Shown in pieces: positions 27,401 to 39,400 of a stretch of 64,000 nt of DNA; the stretch's first letter is position 1, and each line of letters opens with the position of its first letter. The notes beneath the pieces are model-generated. The model made no database searches and had not been told where the DNA came from. It was given only the letters and a program-made list of their open reading frames with translations. The DNA is from Owenia fusiformis (Eukaryota > Annelida > Polychaeta > Sabellida > Oweniidae), in contig CAIIXF020000011.1 in NCBI GenBank assembly GCA_903813345.2, forward strand, positions 10,450,842-10,514,841, read 5' to 3'. The position numbers and the translations under genes are program-made.

Positions 27401-30400
27401 TCTTAATGGTCCCAATGAGTATCTACCCTTGGTACTTACCTGGCTATCACCTGACTATCACTCTCCTTGGCACCTGTCTTAATGGTCCCAATGAGTATCT
27501 ACCCTTGATACTAACCTGGCTATCACCTGACTATCACTTTCCTTGGCACCTGTCTTAATGGTCCCAATGAGTATCTACCCTTGGTACTTACCTGGCTATC
27601 ACCTGACTATCACTCTCCCTGGCACCTGTCTTAATGGTCCCAATGAGTATCTACCCTTGGTACTTACCTGGCTATCACCTGACTATCACTCTCCCTGGCA
27701 CCTGTCTTAATGGTCCCAATGAGTATCTACCCTTGGTACTTACCTGGCTATCACCTGACTATCACTCTCCCTGGCACCTGTCTTAATGGTCCCAATGAGT
27801 ATCTACCCTTGGTACTTACCTGGCTATCACCTGACTATCACTCTCCCTGGCACCTGTCTTAATGGTCCCAACGAGTATCTACCCTTGGTATTTACCTGGC
27901 TATCACCTGACTATCACTCTCCCTGGCACCTGTCTTAATGGTCCCAATGAGTATCTTCCCTTGGTACTTACCTGGCTATCACCTGACTATCGCTCTCCTT
28001 GGCACCTGTCTTAATGATCCCAATGAGTATCTACCCTTGATACTAACCTGGCTATCACCTGACTATCACTCTCCTTGGCACCTGTCTTAATGGTCCCAAT
28101 GAGTATCTACCCTTGGTACTTACCTGGCTATCACCTGACTATCACTCTCCTTGGCACCTGTCTTAATGGTCCCAATGAGTATCTACCCTTGGTATTTACC
28201 TGGCTATCACCTGACTATCACTCTCCTTGGCACCTGTCCTAATGGTCCCAATGAGTATCTACTCTTGGTACTTACCTGGCTATCACCTGACTATCACTTT
28301 CCTTGGAGCCTGTCTTAATGGTCCCAATGAGTATCTTCCCTTGGTACTTACCTGGCTATCACCTGACTATCACTCTCCTTGGCACCTGTCTTAATGGTCC
28401 CAATGAGTATCTACCCTTGGTACTTACCTGGCTATCACCTGACTATCACTCTCCTTGGCACCTGTCTTAATGGTCCCAATGAGTATCTACCTTTGGTATT
28501 TACCTGGCTATCACCTGACTATCACTCTCCTTGGCACCTGTCTTAATGGTCCCAATGAGTATCTACCCTTGGTACTTACCTGGCTATCACCTGACTATCA
28601 CTCTCCTTGGCACCTGTCTTAATGGTCCCAATGAGTATCTACCCTTGATACTAACCTGGCTATCACCTGACTATCACTTTCCTTGGCACCTGTCTTAATG
28701 GTCCCAATGAGTATCTTCCCTTGGTACTTACCTGGCTATCACCTGACTATCACTCTCCTTGGCACCTGTCCTAATGGTCCCAATGAGTATCTACTCTTGG
28801 TACTTACCTGGCTATCACCTGACTATCACTCTCCCTGGCACCTGTCTTAATGGTCCCAATGAGTATCTACCCTTGGTACTTACCTGGCTATCACCTGACT
28901 ATCACTCTCCCTGGCACCTGTCTTAATGGTCCCAATGAGTATCTACCCTTGGTACTTACCTGGCTATCACCTGACTATCACTCTCCCTGGCACCTGTCTT
29001 AATGGTCCCAACGAGTATCTACCCTTGGTATTTACCTGGCTATCACCTGACTATCACTCTCCCTGGCACCTGTCTTAATGGTCCCAATGAGTATCTACCC
29101 TTGATACTAACCTGGCTATCACCTGACTATCACTTTCCTTGGCACCTGTCTTAATGGTCCCAATGAGTATCTTCCCTTGGTACTTACCTGGCTATCACCT
29201 GACTATCACTCTCCTTGGCACCTGTCCTAATGGTCCCAATGAGTATCTACTCTTGGTACTTACCTGGCTATCACCTGACTATCACTTTCCTTGGCACCTG
29301 TCTTAATGGTCCCAATGAGTATCTTCCCTTGGTACTTACCTGGCTATCACCTGACTATCACTCTCCTTGGCACCTGTCTTAATGGTCCCAATGAGTATCT
29401 ACCCTTGGTACTTACCTGGCTATCACCTGACTATCACTCTCCTTGGCACCTGTCTTAATGGTCCCAATGAGTATCTACCTTTGGTATTTACCTGGCTATC
29501 ACCTGACTATCACTCTCCCTGGCACCTGTCTTAATGGTCCCAATGAGTATCTACCCTTGATACTAACCTGGCTATCACCTGACTATCACTTTCCTTGGCA
29601 CCTGTCTTAATGGACCCAGGAGTATCTACCCTTGGTACTTACCTGGCTATCACCTGACTATCACTCTCCTTGGCACCTGTCTTAATGGTCCCAATGAGTA
29701 TCTACTCTTGGTACTTACCTGGCTATCACCTGACTATCACTCTCCCTGGCACCTGTCTTAATGGTCCCAATGAGTATCTACCCTTGGTACTTACCTGGCT
29801 ATCACCTGACTATCACTCTCCTTGGCACCTGTCTTAATGGTCCCAATGAGTATCTACTCTTGGTACTTACCTGGCTATCACCTGACTATTGCTCTCCTTG
29901 GCACCTGTCTTAATGGTCCCAATGAGTATCTACCCTTGGTACTTACCTGGCTATCACCTGACTATCAATCTCCTTGGCACCTGTCTTAATGGTCCCAATG
30001 AGTATCTACCCTTGGTATTTACCTGGCTATCACCTGACTATCACTCTCCTTGGCACCTGTCTTAATGGTCCCAATGAGTATCTACCCTTGGTACTTACCT
30101 GGCTATCACCTGACTATCACTCTCCTTGGCACCTGTCTTAATGGTCCCAATGAGTATCTACCCTTGGTATTTACCTGGCTATCACCTGACTATCACTCTC
30201 CTTGGCACCTGTCTTAATGGTCCCAATGAGTATCTACCCTTTGTATTTACCTGGCTATCACCTGACTATCACTCTCCTTGGCACCTGTCTTAATGGTCCC
30301 AATGAGTATCTACCCTTGGTACTTACCTGGCTATCACCTGACTATCACTCTCCTTGGCACCTGTCTTAATGGTCCCAATGAGTATCTACCCTTGGTATTT

Positions 30401-33400
30401 ACCTGGCTATCACCTGACTATCACTCTCCTTGGCACCTGTCTTAATGGTCCCAATGAGTATCTACCCTTGGTACTTACCTGGCTATCACCTGACTATCAC
30501 TCTCCTTGGCACCTGTCTTAATGGTCCCAATGAGTATCTACCCTTGGTACTTACCTGGCTATCACCTGACTATCACTCTCCTTTGCACCTGTCTTAATGG
30601 TCCCAATGAGTATCTACCCTTGGTATTTACCTGGCTATCACCTGACTATCACTCTCCTTGGCACCTGTCTTAATGGTCCCAATGAGTATCTACCCTTGGT
30701 ACTTACCTGGCTATCACCTGACTATCACTCTCCTTGGCACCTGTCTTAATGGTCCCAATGAGTATCTACCCTTGGTATTTACCTGGCTATCACCTGACTA
30801 TCACTCTCCTTGGCACCTGTCTTAATGGTCCCAATGAGTATCTACCCTTGGTACTTACCTGGCTATCACCTGACTATCACTCTCCTTGGCACCTGTCTTA
30901 ATGGTCCCAATGAGTATCTACCCTTGGTATTTACCTGGCTATTACCTGACTATCACTCTCCTTGGCACCTGTCTTAATGGTCCCAATGAGTATCTAACCT
31001 TGGTACTTACCTGGCTATCACCTGACTATTGCTCTCCCTAGCGTCTGTCTCAATGGTTTCCCTCAGGGCTTCCCACCCAGAGTCCAACCTTCTCTTCTTG
31101 GCAGCACCCCCAACCTGGGTCTCCAGGAAGGATGTCTGGGTTACATCAATACTAGTCACATCCTCAAGGAAAATCTGTCAACACAAAAACACATTAACAT
31201 TGACTTAAAATTACTCTTAACATCACATTTGTTCCCCTTCTTCAAAATAAAGTTTAGAAGCTTAAAGGGAATGCAAAGTTTCATGTTCTTATTTACACGC
31301 TGACTACTTATAACCATCATCTATCACTTCAGCTAACTGATATGACATATTGTGTTTGAACTAACATATAATTCAAGTTAAAAGTATATATATATATATA
31401 TATATAACAAAATTTAAATAAAAGCACAAGATGACTTCATTTTGTTGCAACTAGTTTCTTCAAATCCTCAGGCAACTGACAGAAAATTGCAGGATGACGT
31501 AATTATAATTATTATAATTAATGTCGTCATAAAATATATACCTGTGCAGGTATAATTCTAATTTATGTATGACGTCATTAATTTTACATAAGAAACCAAT
31601 GTTTCATTTTGTTGACTGACAACGAGAGAGGGATTTTTTATTTAATTTAGGTTTAAATATATTAATAAAATGTTCCTCGTATTTCAGTCTAGGTTTAAAT
31701 ATATTAATAAAATGTTCCTCGTATTTCAGTCTAAGTGTTAAATATATATATGTGGACCTTATTTACAAAAGGTGGAGTGGAGTATAGTACCAAGTGTGGT
31801 CAATAGAGGGAACATTAATCTGTCCCCGGGAGGATTTTCCCCGGGAATGTTACTATAGGTGAGTAGTTTAATCAACAAACGGCATCCTTTTCAATCCCAT
31901 CATGCATATCTTTCTTCAAATATGTACGTTTTCTGATTGGTGAATTTCTACTTGGGAAAGCACCTAATTAGTTTTGACATACAGCTCAATTCATTATCAA
32001 AGAGATTGTGATCGAGCTAATTTGTGCGTCCCGCGGTTAGCTAACAGCAATCAAAATTATATGTACACCCCAGCAATAGTTTGGCGATTGATAAATGAGA
32101 AATACGTTTTTATATATGAAGTGACTATAGGATTGATAAACCTGGTAACACGAAACTACATCATATCCCATTGTCTTTGTGTACAGACATATAAAACAGT
32201 TTTATATGTCTTTATTGTAACCTCAGGATTGTATGTGACATTTGTAAAGTGAAAATCAAAATACAATCATTCAATTTGTCACTAGCGGTAATTTAGAAGA
32301 TGTACAATGTATTATGATTGGTATCAAACCCAGGGGCTCCAAGGGGGAAAAATGAAACATTTATTCAAAGTTGATGAGGTCCCCATAGAGGTCTCGCAAA
32401 GCAATGTAATATTTGACATTTATCATTTAGAAATAACATAGTGTTACTACTTGGTGTTACTACAGCTGTACCATCGATTCTGCGAATAAGGTACGAATGA
32501 AATTGTGGTCCAATTGTTTTAAGGGATCGAGTCCCTCTGAGCAATGTTACACTCCCGGGGTTACAATTCACATTCAATTTTCAACATTTGCAAAAGCAAA
32601 AGGGGAACGCCGCATTTGCAAAAGTATTGATATTATCATTTTTCTCATGCGTCGGACAAGAATATAGTCTGGTTCCAGTGAAGATAACCCACTGACGCGG
32701 GCGGTCCTGATAAAATCAAGAGGGGCAAACCGATGAAAGACCGACAATTACAAATGAACGGGTATTTTGAAAAAAGTACTGGCGAATGGACACCTTTTCT
32801 ATAATTTATTTTAACATTTGTTTTTAAAAGGATACATTATTTTCCAATATCATACATCCCTCTATATGTTTGGTAGCCTCAACTCCAAAACGGGTTCCTT
32901 TATTTTCTGCACCTACGAACTGTCCCAATATTTTCGAAGAAGATACCAATTTTGTGTTCAATAAAGTTAAATTCAATTTTCTATTTATTAACTTATATTT
33001 TTGTTAGAACTTCGGATGGATGCATATTCTGTACTTTACATGATTTGTTGCAATTTCCTACTTATTGTAAATGGCAAAACTTAGAAAAGTGAGGAATTGG
33101 ACATCTGCAGCCCTAGAAATATTTTTTTCTCTTTACAATTCAAACATGAAAGGCGTTACCACGTAGCCCAATAGAAGGGGCTAAAGGTTGCTTTTGCGCA
33201 GGCGAATGTGCTTCTGAAATTAAACACTTTCTATTTTAAACAGGTGTCCTGAATGTCATACGTTAAGCTACATATGATAATTTTGTACCAAGGAACATAA
33301 TCTAGTCGGGATTTAAAAACGCCTCTGGTTTGGATTTTTGGTTTAAATGAAGCTGTAATTTATTCATTTAGTCACTCGCTTTTTAACCTTGGCGGAATAA

Positions 33401-36400
33401 CACAGGCAGCCAGGATTAAATCAAATGACATAAAGAAACGATCGCACGTAATCAGATCTCATCATTTTTAGTTCAAATTAATAAAGTGGGGCATTGTACA
33501 ATTAAGGACAGATTTCGAAGCATGTCTTTCATGGGATTAGTTGTGAGTGCTCGGCAGTGTTCGCCATGTGTGGTAAAAACCCCCCTTAAAATGAAGGATA
33601 ACGTTTTCTGCATCGGGTCCGTCACAAAGCTCGAACATTCTTAACGATATGTTATTCGAGAATACAATGTACCATCAGAGTTTGTGAATTGTTGATAGAA
33701 ATTTGTGTTTACAGAGAAACATCTCTCAAGCAGATATTCCAAGACGCAATTTCGCAAGAATCTGAAAATATCTCCAAAGTGCAAGAAAATAATGCAGTGA
33801 ATGCATCAGTTAAAAACATTAAAAATAGTTTTCATAGCATACCGTTAATCGAGTGATTGAGTGATCATAACTAATATATTTCAGAAAATAAACATATTAA
33901 CGAACAAATAGTTCAGACGACCTTACTTTAATGAAGTAGACGGAACTTCAAAAAGGGTTAGAATCTGTACTTCTATATCGTTCCTCATTGTTGGTGGTCC
34001 AGGATATGTTCAGCAGAAACCTTATGCTGATCGGGAAGGGGGGGAGTATATTTCGGGTGGTCAACGATTGTGTTGTGTGGTTGCCCGGTTGATTGTTGTC
34101 TCTATTTAGAGAAGCTTAATTGGATATACTGATATCACAGTTTCATAGATTGTGTTTTGATTGTTTGATTTAATCGAGTATAATTAATTGAGTATTTGGT
34201 TAAGTCTAGTTGTGTTTATCTTGTTGGCTGTATTGTGTTGGTTTATAATTGGGTTGTGCTCGATTGTGTTGTAGCAGTTTGACATCGCAGTCGGAATTGT
34301 GGTTCTTTGTCTGGTTGAATCTGGTTGTTATGTGTTTTGGCGCATTGGGTTACGTAAGTTTTATAATGGGTATTACACCCCAGGCATATTTGTCGCACGG
34401 CGGCCGCAAGTCGACCGCAGATCAATTAAATCGGTGAATTTCTGCGGCGAGCGTAGAAAAACTACAGGCCACAGGGAAGGCGTAGAAATTTTAGCTCGGA
34501 GTTGGGTCTTTTTCAAAAGTTCGTCACTCAAAAGTTCAAATATTACATGCTCGATATCTCAACATTTTGAGAAGTATAGCCAAAAACGATTATTTTATTC
34601 AACTCAGTAGAGGTCAAAAAGATACTGAGGATAATATCAGGTGAAAATGTTAAAATTTGTTGAAGTTATTCACTTTTTTGGGCTTCGTGTCCAGCTGTTT
34701 TTGCAGTTTTTTAAGCAATTTTGGGGGGTACATCAGAGATACATCCCCTGGATCTTTCTTTCTGGAAATGAGGCGGAAAAATGTGTTGCCACAAGTCTAC
34801 AGAGGTTACCTATGTGAATCATTTCGTTTTCAGATAATAAATCTACCATACTCGAAAAATAAGACAATGTCAATTTAGAACTAACGTGCGTGATGCATGG
34901 TGTCAAACACCATCACGCACGTTATTCATGAGCTCCAGGCTGATTATTTTTACAAAAAGGCAGATGAGTGTTTTTTCGAAAGGAGGATACACCGAGCTCT
35001 CATTGTGTTCAATGCTATATGAAGTATATATGGAAAATAATTTTTATGCTCAGTTGCGTGCATTATCGTTTTTCGTGTCAAACTCGTCACGCACGTTAGA
35101 AAGCCTATTTTCATACAAAATACGCGATCACATGTGTAAATGAAATTGTATTTTATTTACACATTTACGCGATGTTATAGATCCAGTGGTAAGTTTCAAC
35201 TCTGAAGCGGCAATATGGTCTTTATAAGTTGCTCGAAGATTGGTGTCAAACTTCGTTACGCACGTAAATCCGCCATACTCTCGCATTAACGAATTACTTA
35301 AATTTCTCGCTGATATAAAACGATTTTCACACACACCTAAATGTAAGAAAGGGAACATTCATCTGGAATCAGCAAATATTGTGGTTGTTTTCGTCATTAA
35401 TCTGTTTTTTGACACCATAGCTTAATTTATATGTGATAAAAGTGTTCGTGTCAAGCAATTACGCACGTTATAAAAGATGTACATCTTGTCCTTATGTTAA
35501 TGGTTATGTCAATAGTCTTGTCAGGAGTGCCAAGCACTGATTTTTATTGCTTTGTCTAATCTCAGTTTCACAGTTCAGAAAATTTCGTCAATTATTGTAT
35601 GCAGAAAATAGAATAGAACCAATAAAATTCTAACGTGCGTGACGTTTGACACCAATGGACAAAGTGATTGAGCCTTGGTTCAGATGGACTCAATTCTTCT
35701 CGACTTCACTGAAAACAAATTCTTTATGCATGGTTATTTGAATTATAAATGATCTTTGATCGACTATTTAGACTATTTATTCCATAAATGATATTGCATT
35801 GATAGAAATTGCTACAGTTTCGTTCCACATAGACCATTCGCAATTTAGATTCGTCCCGGCTGAGGCCATTTTGGCTAGCAGAAGACGTAAGTATTTCGTA
35901 TAATTCGACGTATTTTCCCCATAACTTGTATTGCTTTCAACATATATTCAGTTCCAGTTACAAGATATGTTGGTCTCATGAAGTCCATTAGCATTTTACT
36001 ATTGTTATTCATACCTGTAGCCAGCTTTTTGTAAGGGGGGGCTCGAACCCCCCCCCCCCCCCCCCCCGCAACCCCCCCCCCCCCCCCAAAAAAAAAAAAT
36101 TCCCCATGCTAAACCAAGCCCCTTTGTATTGTAAAAGACAGTGGCGGATCCGGAAGCTAACAAGGGGGGCCCACACTTCAAGTCATGAAAAAATATCCGC
36201 ACTTGCGAGGAAAAACTTCTTAGGGCCCTAAAACCAAAATTTGTGCCAAAATTCTGAAAATTTATGGCCAGCTTTTTGAAAATTTGGCATAACATTGAAA
36301 AAATAAGGCCCAAAAAGGTCAAGTAAGGCCCAAAAGGCCCACTAAAGAGGCCCTACAATATGGGCCAACATTATTTTCTTGGCCCATCCTATGAAATACA

Positions 36401-39400
36401 GTACTTGATGTCCCATATTTGACCCCTTAAAAGATGAATTCACGCTAGATAATTGGGTCAAAATGTATTTTCCTCACTAAACACCACTTTTGCAATTGGT
36501 TTGTCTCAATTATAAGGCTCGAAGCAATCAACAAAATGAAGTCATTTAAAAAATTACTTCAAAACCATTTTTATTTATTTTTTATTATGTACCCCCTCCC
36601 CGCCTGATAGGGGTGGGGGTCAGAGACTAAAAAATCCACGAAGACCACCCCGGATCACTTGCCACGAAATCATTTTCCACTCAGATCAAGTGTTTCTACA
36701 ACTGTGCCAAGTTTGTTGCTTTCCTGGAAAGATGAACTATAAAGGGTTCATTTCTGGACATCTGACTGCGCTATATTATATTGGTCGGGTAGCAGGTTGT
36801 GCCAATTCCGGTGAGGTATTTGACTGTGTCCATCTGTGTGACTAGTGTTATCTCAAGTTGGATGAGGATTTGTTGTGTATATTGGTATGTTAGAGGTTGT
36901 ATATTGTTGGTTGTGCCTAATTGTGTTGTGTCAGTTAGTTTGACAGTCGGTTTTCTTTAAGTGTTTTTGTCTTGTATTGGTTCCGTGTCCCATTGCGTCA
37001 TGCTAATTTTATAATGGATTGTGTTCTGTTGTTGTCATGCAGCGCTGGTTGGGTAGCAGGTTGTGCCAAGTCGGATGAGGTATCTGGTTGTGTCTGATTT
37101 TGTTATTTAGTTGGCGTTGTTTACAGTTAAAGAAGGCTTTTATCGCACCTAAAAAGGTATGATATTGCCGTCAGCTTAACGGGAGGACGGCGTGCGGTTG
37201 AGGTCTCATGCACTTTCTTGTTATCACGATTCCAGGAAAATCATGAGACAGATTTACTTTAAATTTCACACATATTACATGGTAAGAAGTTCTTGAGCTG
37301 ATTAACCTTTCGGCGGCCATCTTGCATTCTGGTTGTCAACTTGGAAGTTTTTAGATATACAGTCAATGGTGTATATTTTTATGTTAAGTCAATACACACT
37401 TAGTGCAATCTTAATATTCTCAAAAGAAAATTCTACCTATAACAAAATTGTTTACGTATTTTGTAGCATAATGGAGTCACTGCATTTATGAACACTATCT
37501 AAGCCTATCTGAGTTATGACTCATAAAATTAAATATTCTACAAATTATACTTTTCACTGAATTAGTTAGTGTAAACCTAGAAATCGTTTATTTTGAAAGT
37601 GATTAAATAAAATTAATAAATGACCCTCTTTGGGATGAAAAAGGTTAATGCCTATTATTGCATTACCAAAAATTCGAATGGAGGTGGGATTTTAAAAGCT
37701 TAGACTACCGACGAATTGGAACCTGAGAGCAAACGAGGCCATTTATTTGACACTAGTTCGCAATACCATGGGCTTTCAACTAGTGAAAGCCCATGGCAAT
37801 AATAATAGCCGCAGATTGAGATGCGTTCAAAATTACGTACTTCAAAAAACGTACTGCGAAACAAAAATTATCGAAATACCGTATTCGTAAACGTAATGAA
37901 ATATACGAATACGGGTACGTTTCAGCTAACCCAAGAGGTGGGGAACCCCAAAGGCTTAGACGATACCAGACATAATTACGTATTTTGCTTGCCACCTTCC
38001 TATGACATTGTTTAAATTCTCCAGAAATGAACATTGGCCTAATATTATTCGAATCATATAAAAATTCTGAGGCTGCCATTTTTGTAGATTTTGACCATCA
38101 GAAACAAATTTACATTATAATTAAGCGTATGTCATCTTTAAACTCTGAGATTATTCCCGGGGGTTTCACTCCAATATCCCCCTATTTGGTTAACCTGTTG
38201 TGCGAAACCTCTTCATTATATCTATGATTCTGTTCCCAGAATTGACCATTTATCCAGTTCGCGAAACTGCGTTTAGTAGATTCGTTCATAATAACTAACT
38301 AACTAAGAAAGACTAGTTTTAATGAACGCATGTCCTTTAAATGACAAAGATTCCAAAGCTATTTAGAAATTCCTCTAACCCTTAGTAGATTTGTTCGGAT
38401 TTGGCGGCGTTTTAAATATCGCGGTTATGACCAGGTTACTCAGATGAACTAAGAATGACCAGTTTTGATGAAGGCAGATAGTCTGGATGTAGAGCCAGTA
38501 GAGGTGGAAATGCTTATTATATGAACTTTTTTTGCATTTTCTGTTTAAACATGATATCCATATTCAGAAACTGTCGGATGCCCATCGGGCATCCTTGAGG
38601 AATTTTTTTGGCGGCCATTTTGAATTTTCACACGTTTTATGTATTTTAGCCAGCATATTAGAACAGAAAACTAGCATACAAATAAACATATCTTGCTGTT
38701 TTTTCTATAATGGAGTTTTAATATGATGTATACCAATATGTTAGGTTCCAGAAATGTTTCTTGACAAAAATAAAAAAAAATTCAAGATGGCCGCCAACCT
38801 TACAATTTATGAAATGTCTCATTCTGTGATAATATCAAATGGATATTAGTGTTTCCTACAAAATTATCAATAAATAATACTAAATACATCTGATTATGAT
38901 CTCTTTCTCACATATAAAATATCTGAAATGAGTAAAAAGTAACCTACATAATAATAATGATGTTCCACAAGGGTCATTTCTTGGTGCTATATATATCTTG
39001 AATTTATGAATTCTCTTCTTTTACTAAGATTTCATCAAGGATTTCCCGCAATAAATCCTCATCAGTTTCTTCCAATTCCTGTTCAGTTACTGTCTTTGTA
39101 TGTTGGTTATTGCATTCATTCCCCTTGCAAACACAGAACAATGTACATGATAAAGATGCCTTCGAGCATGAACATCGCCCAGTTCTACATACCTTGCCCT
39201 CCGATGCACATGTGCACTTAGTGAGCTTGAGAATTCCTTCAGGGGCACAGGGTGTATCCTTGGGCATTGTTGTTGGGACAAGTGAGCCCGTGCTATTAAT
39301 TTCCCAACCATAATCTGTTGGAAGGATAAGTGGGGGGTCAGGCATATCAGCATTTTTCCATATAGCTACTTGGAAATGAGCTCGCTTCACATGCTGGGAA

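Larger units (their letters stand above)
17105..31010 (-). repeat. 76-bp satellite array derived from the ATM exon 9/intron 9 junction (~183 copies)
   Basis: The monomer is 76 bp, and about 13.9 kb divided by 76 gives ~183 copies. On the minus (ATM sense) strand each unit reads as ~50 nt like the end of exon 9 (ACCATTAAGACAG, then GAGAGTGATAGTCAGGTGAT, AGCCAG), then GTAAGTACCAAGGGTAGATA. The exon itself has ACCATTGAGACAG and GAGAGCAATAGTCAGGTGAT before the true donor GTAAGTACC. The array abuts exon 9 without a gap. Three donor versions recur: GTAAGTACC, GTAAATACC and GTTAGTATC. Frames of ~80 codons on the plus strand are by-products of a 76-bp unit free of stops and are not genes. Confidence 0.97.

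Noticed and set aside
17430-31010. Plus-strand ~80-codon frames with WYLPGYHLTI-type repeats
   Set aside because: They are translations of the 76-bp satellite, recur identically wherever the same monomer variants recur, and have no independent start context or codon signature.
17105-31010. CRISPR-like array
   Set aside because: The 76-bp units are contiguous with no unique spacers, and the genome is animal.
34249-34610. Overlapping open frames around 34.3-34.6 kb as a gene
   Set aside because: Three frames on both strands are open over the same GT-rich repeat; no domain, splice pattern or conserved block was recognised.
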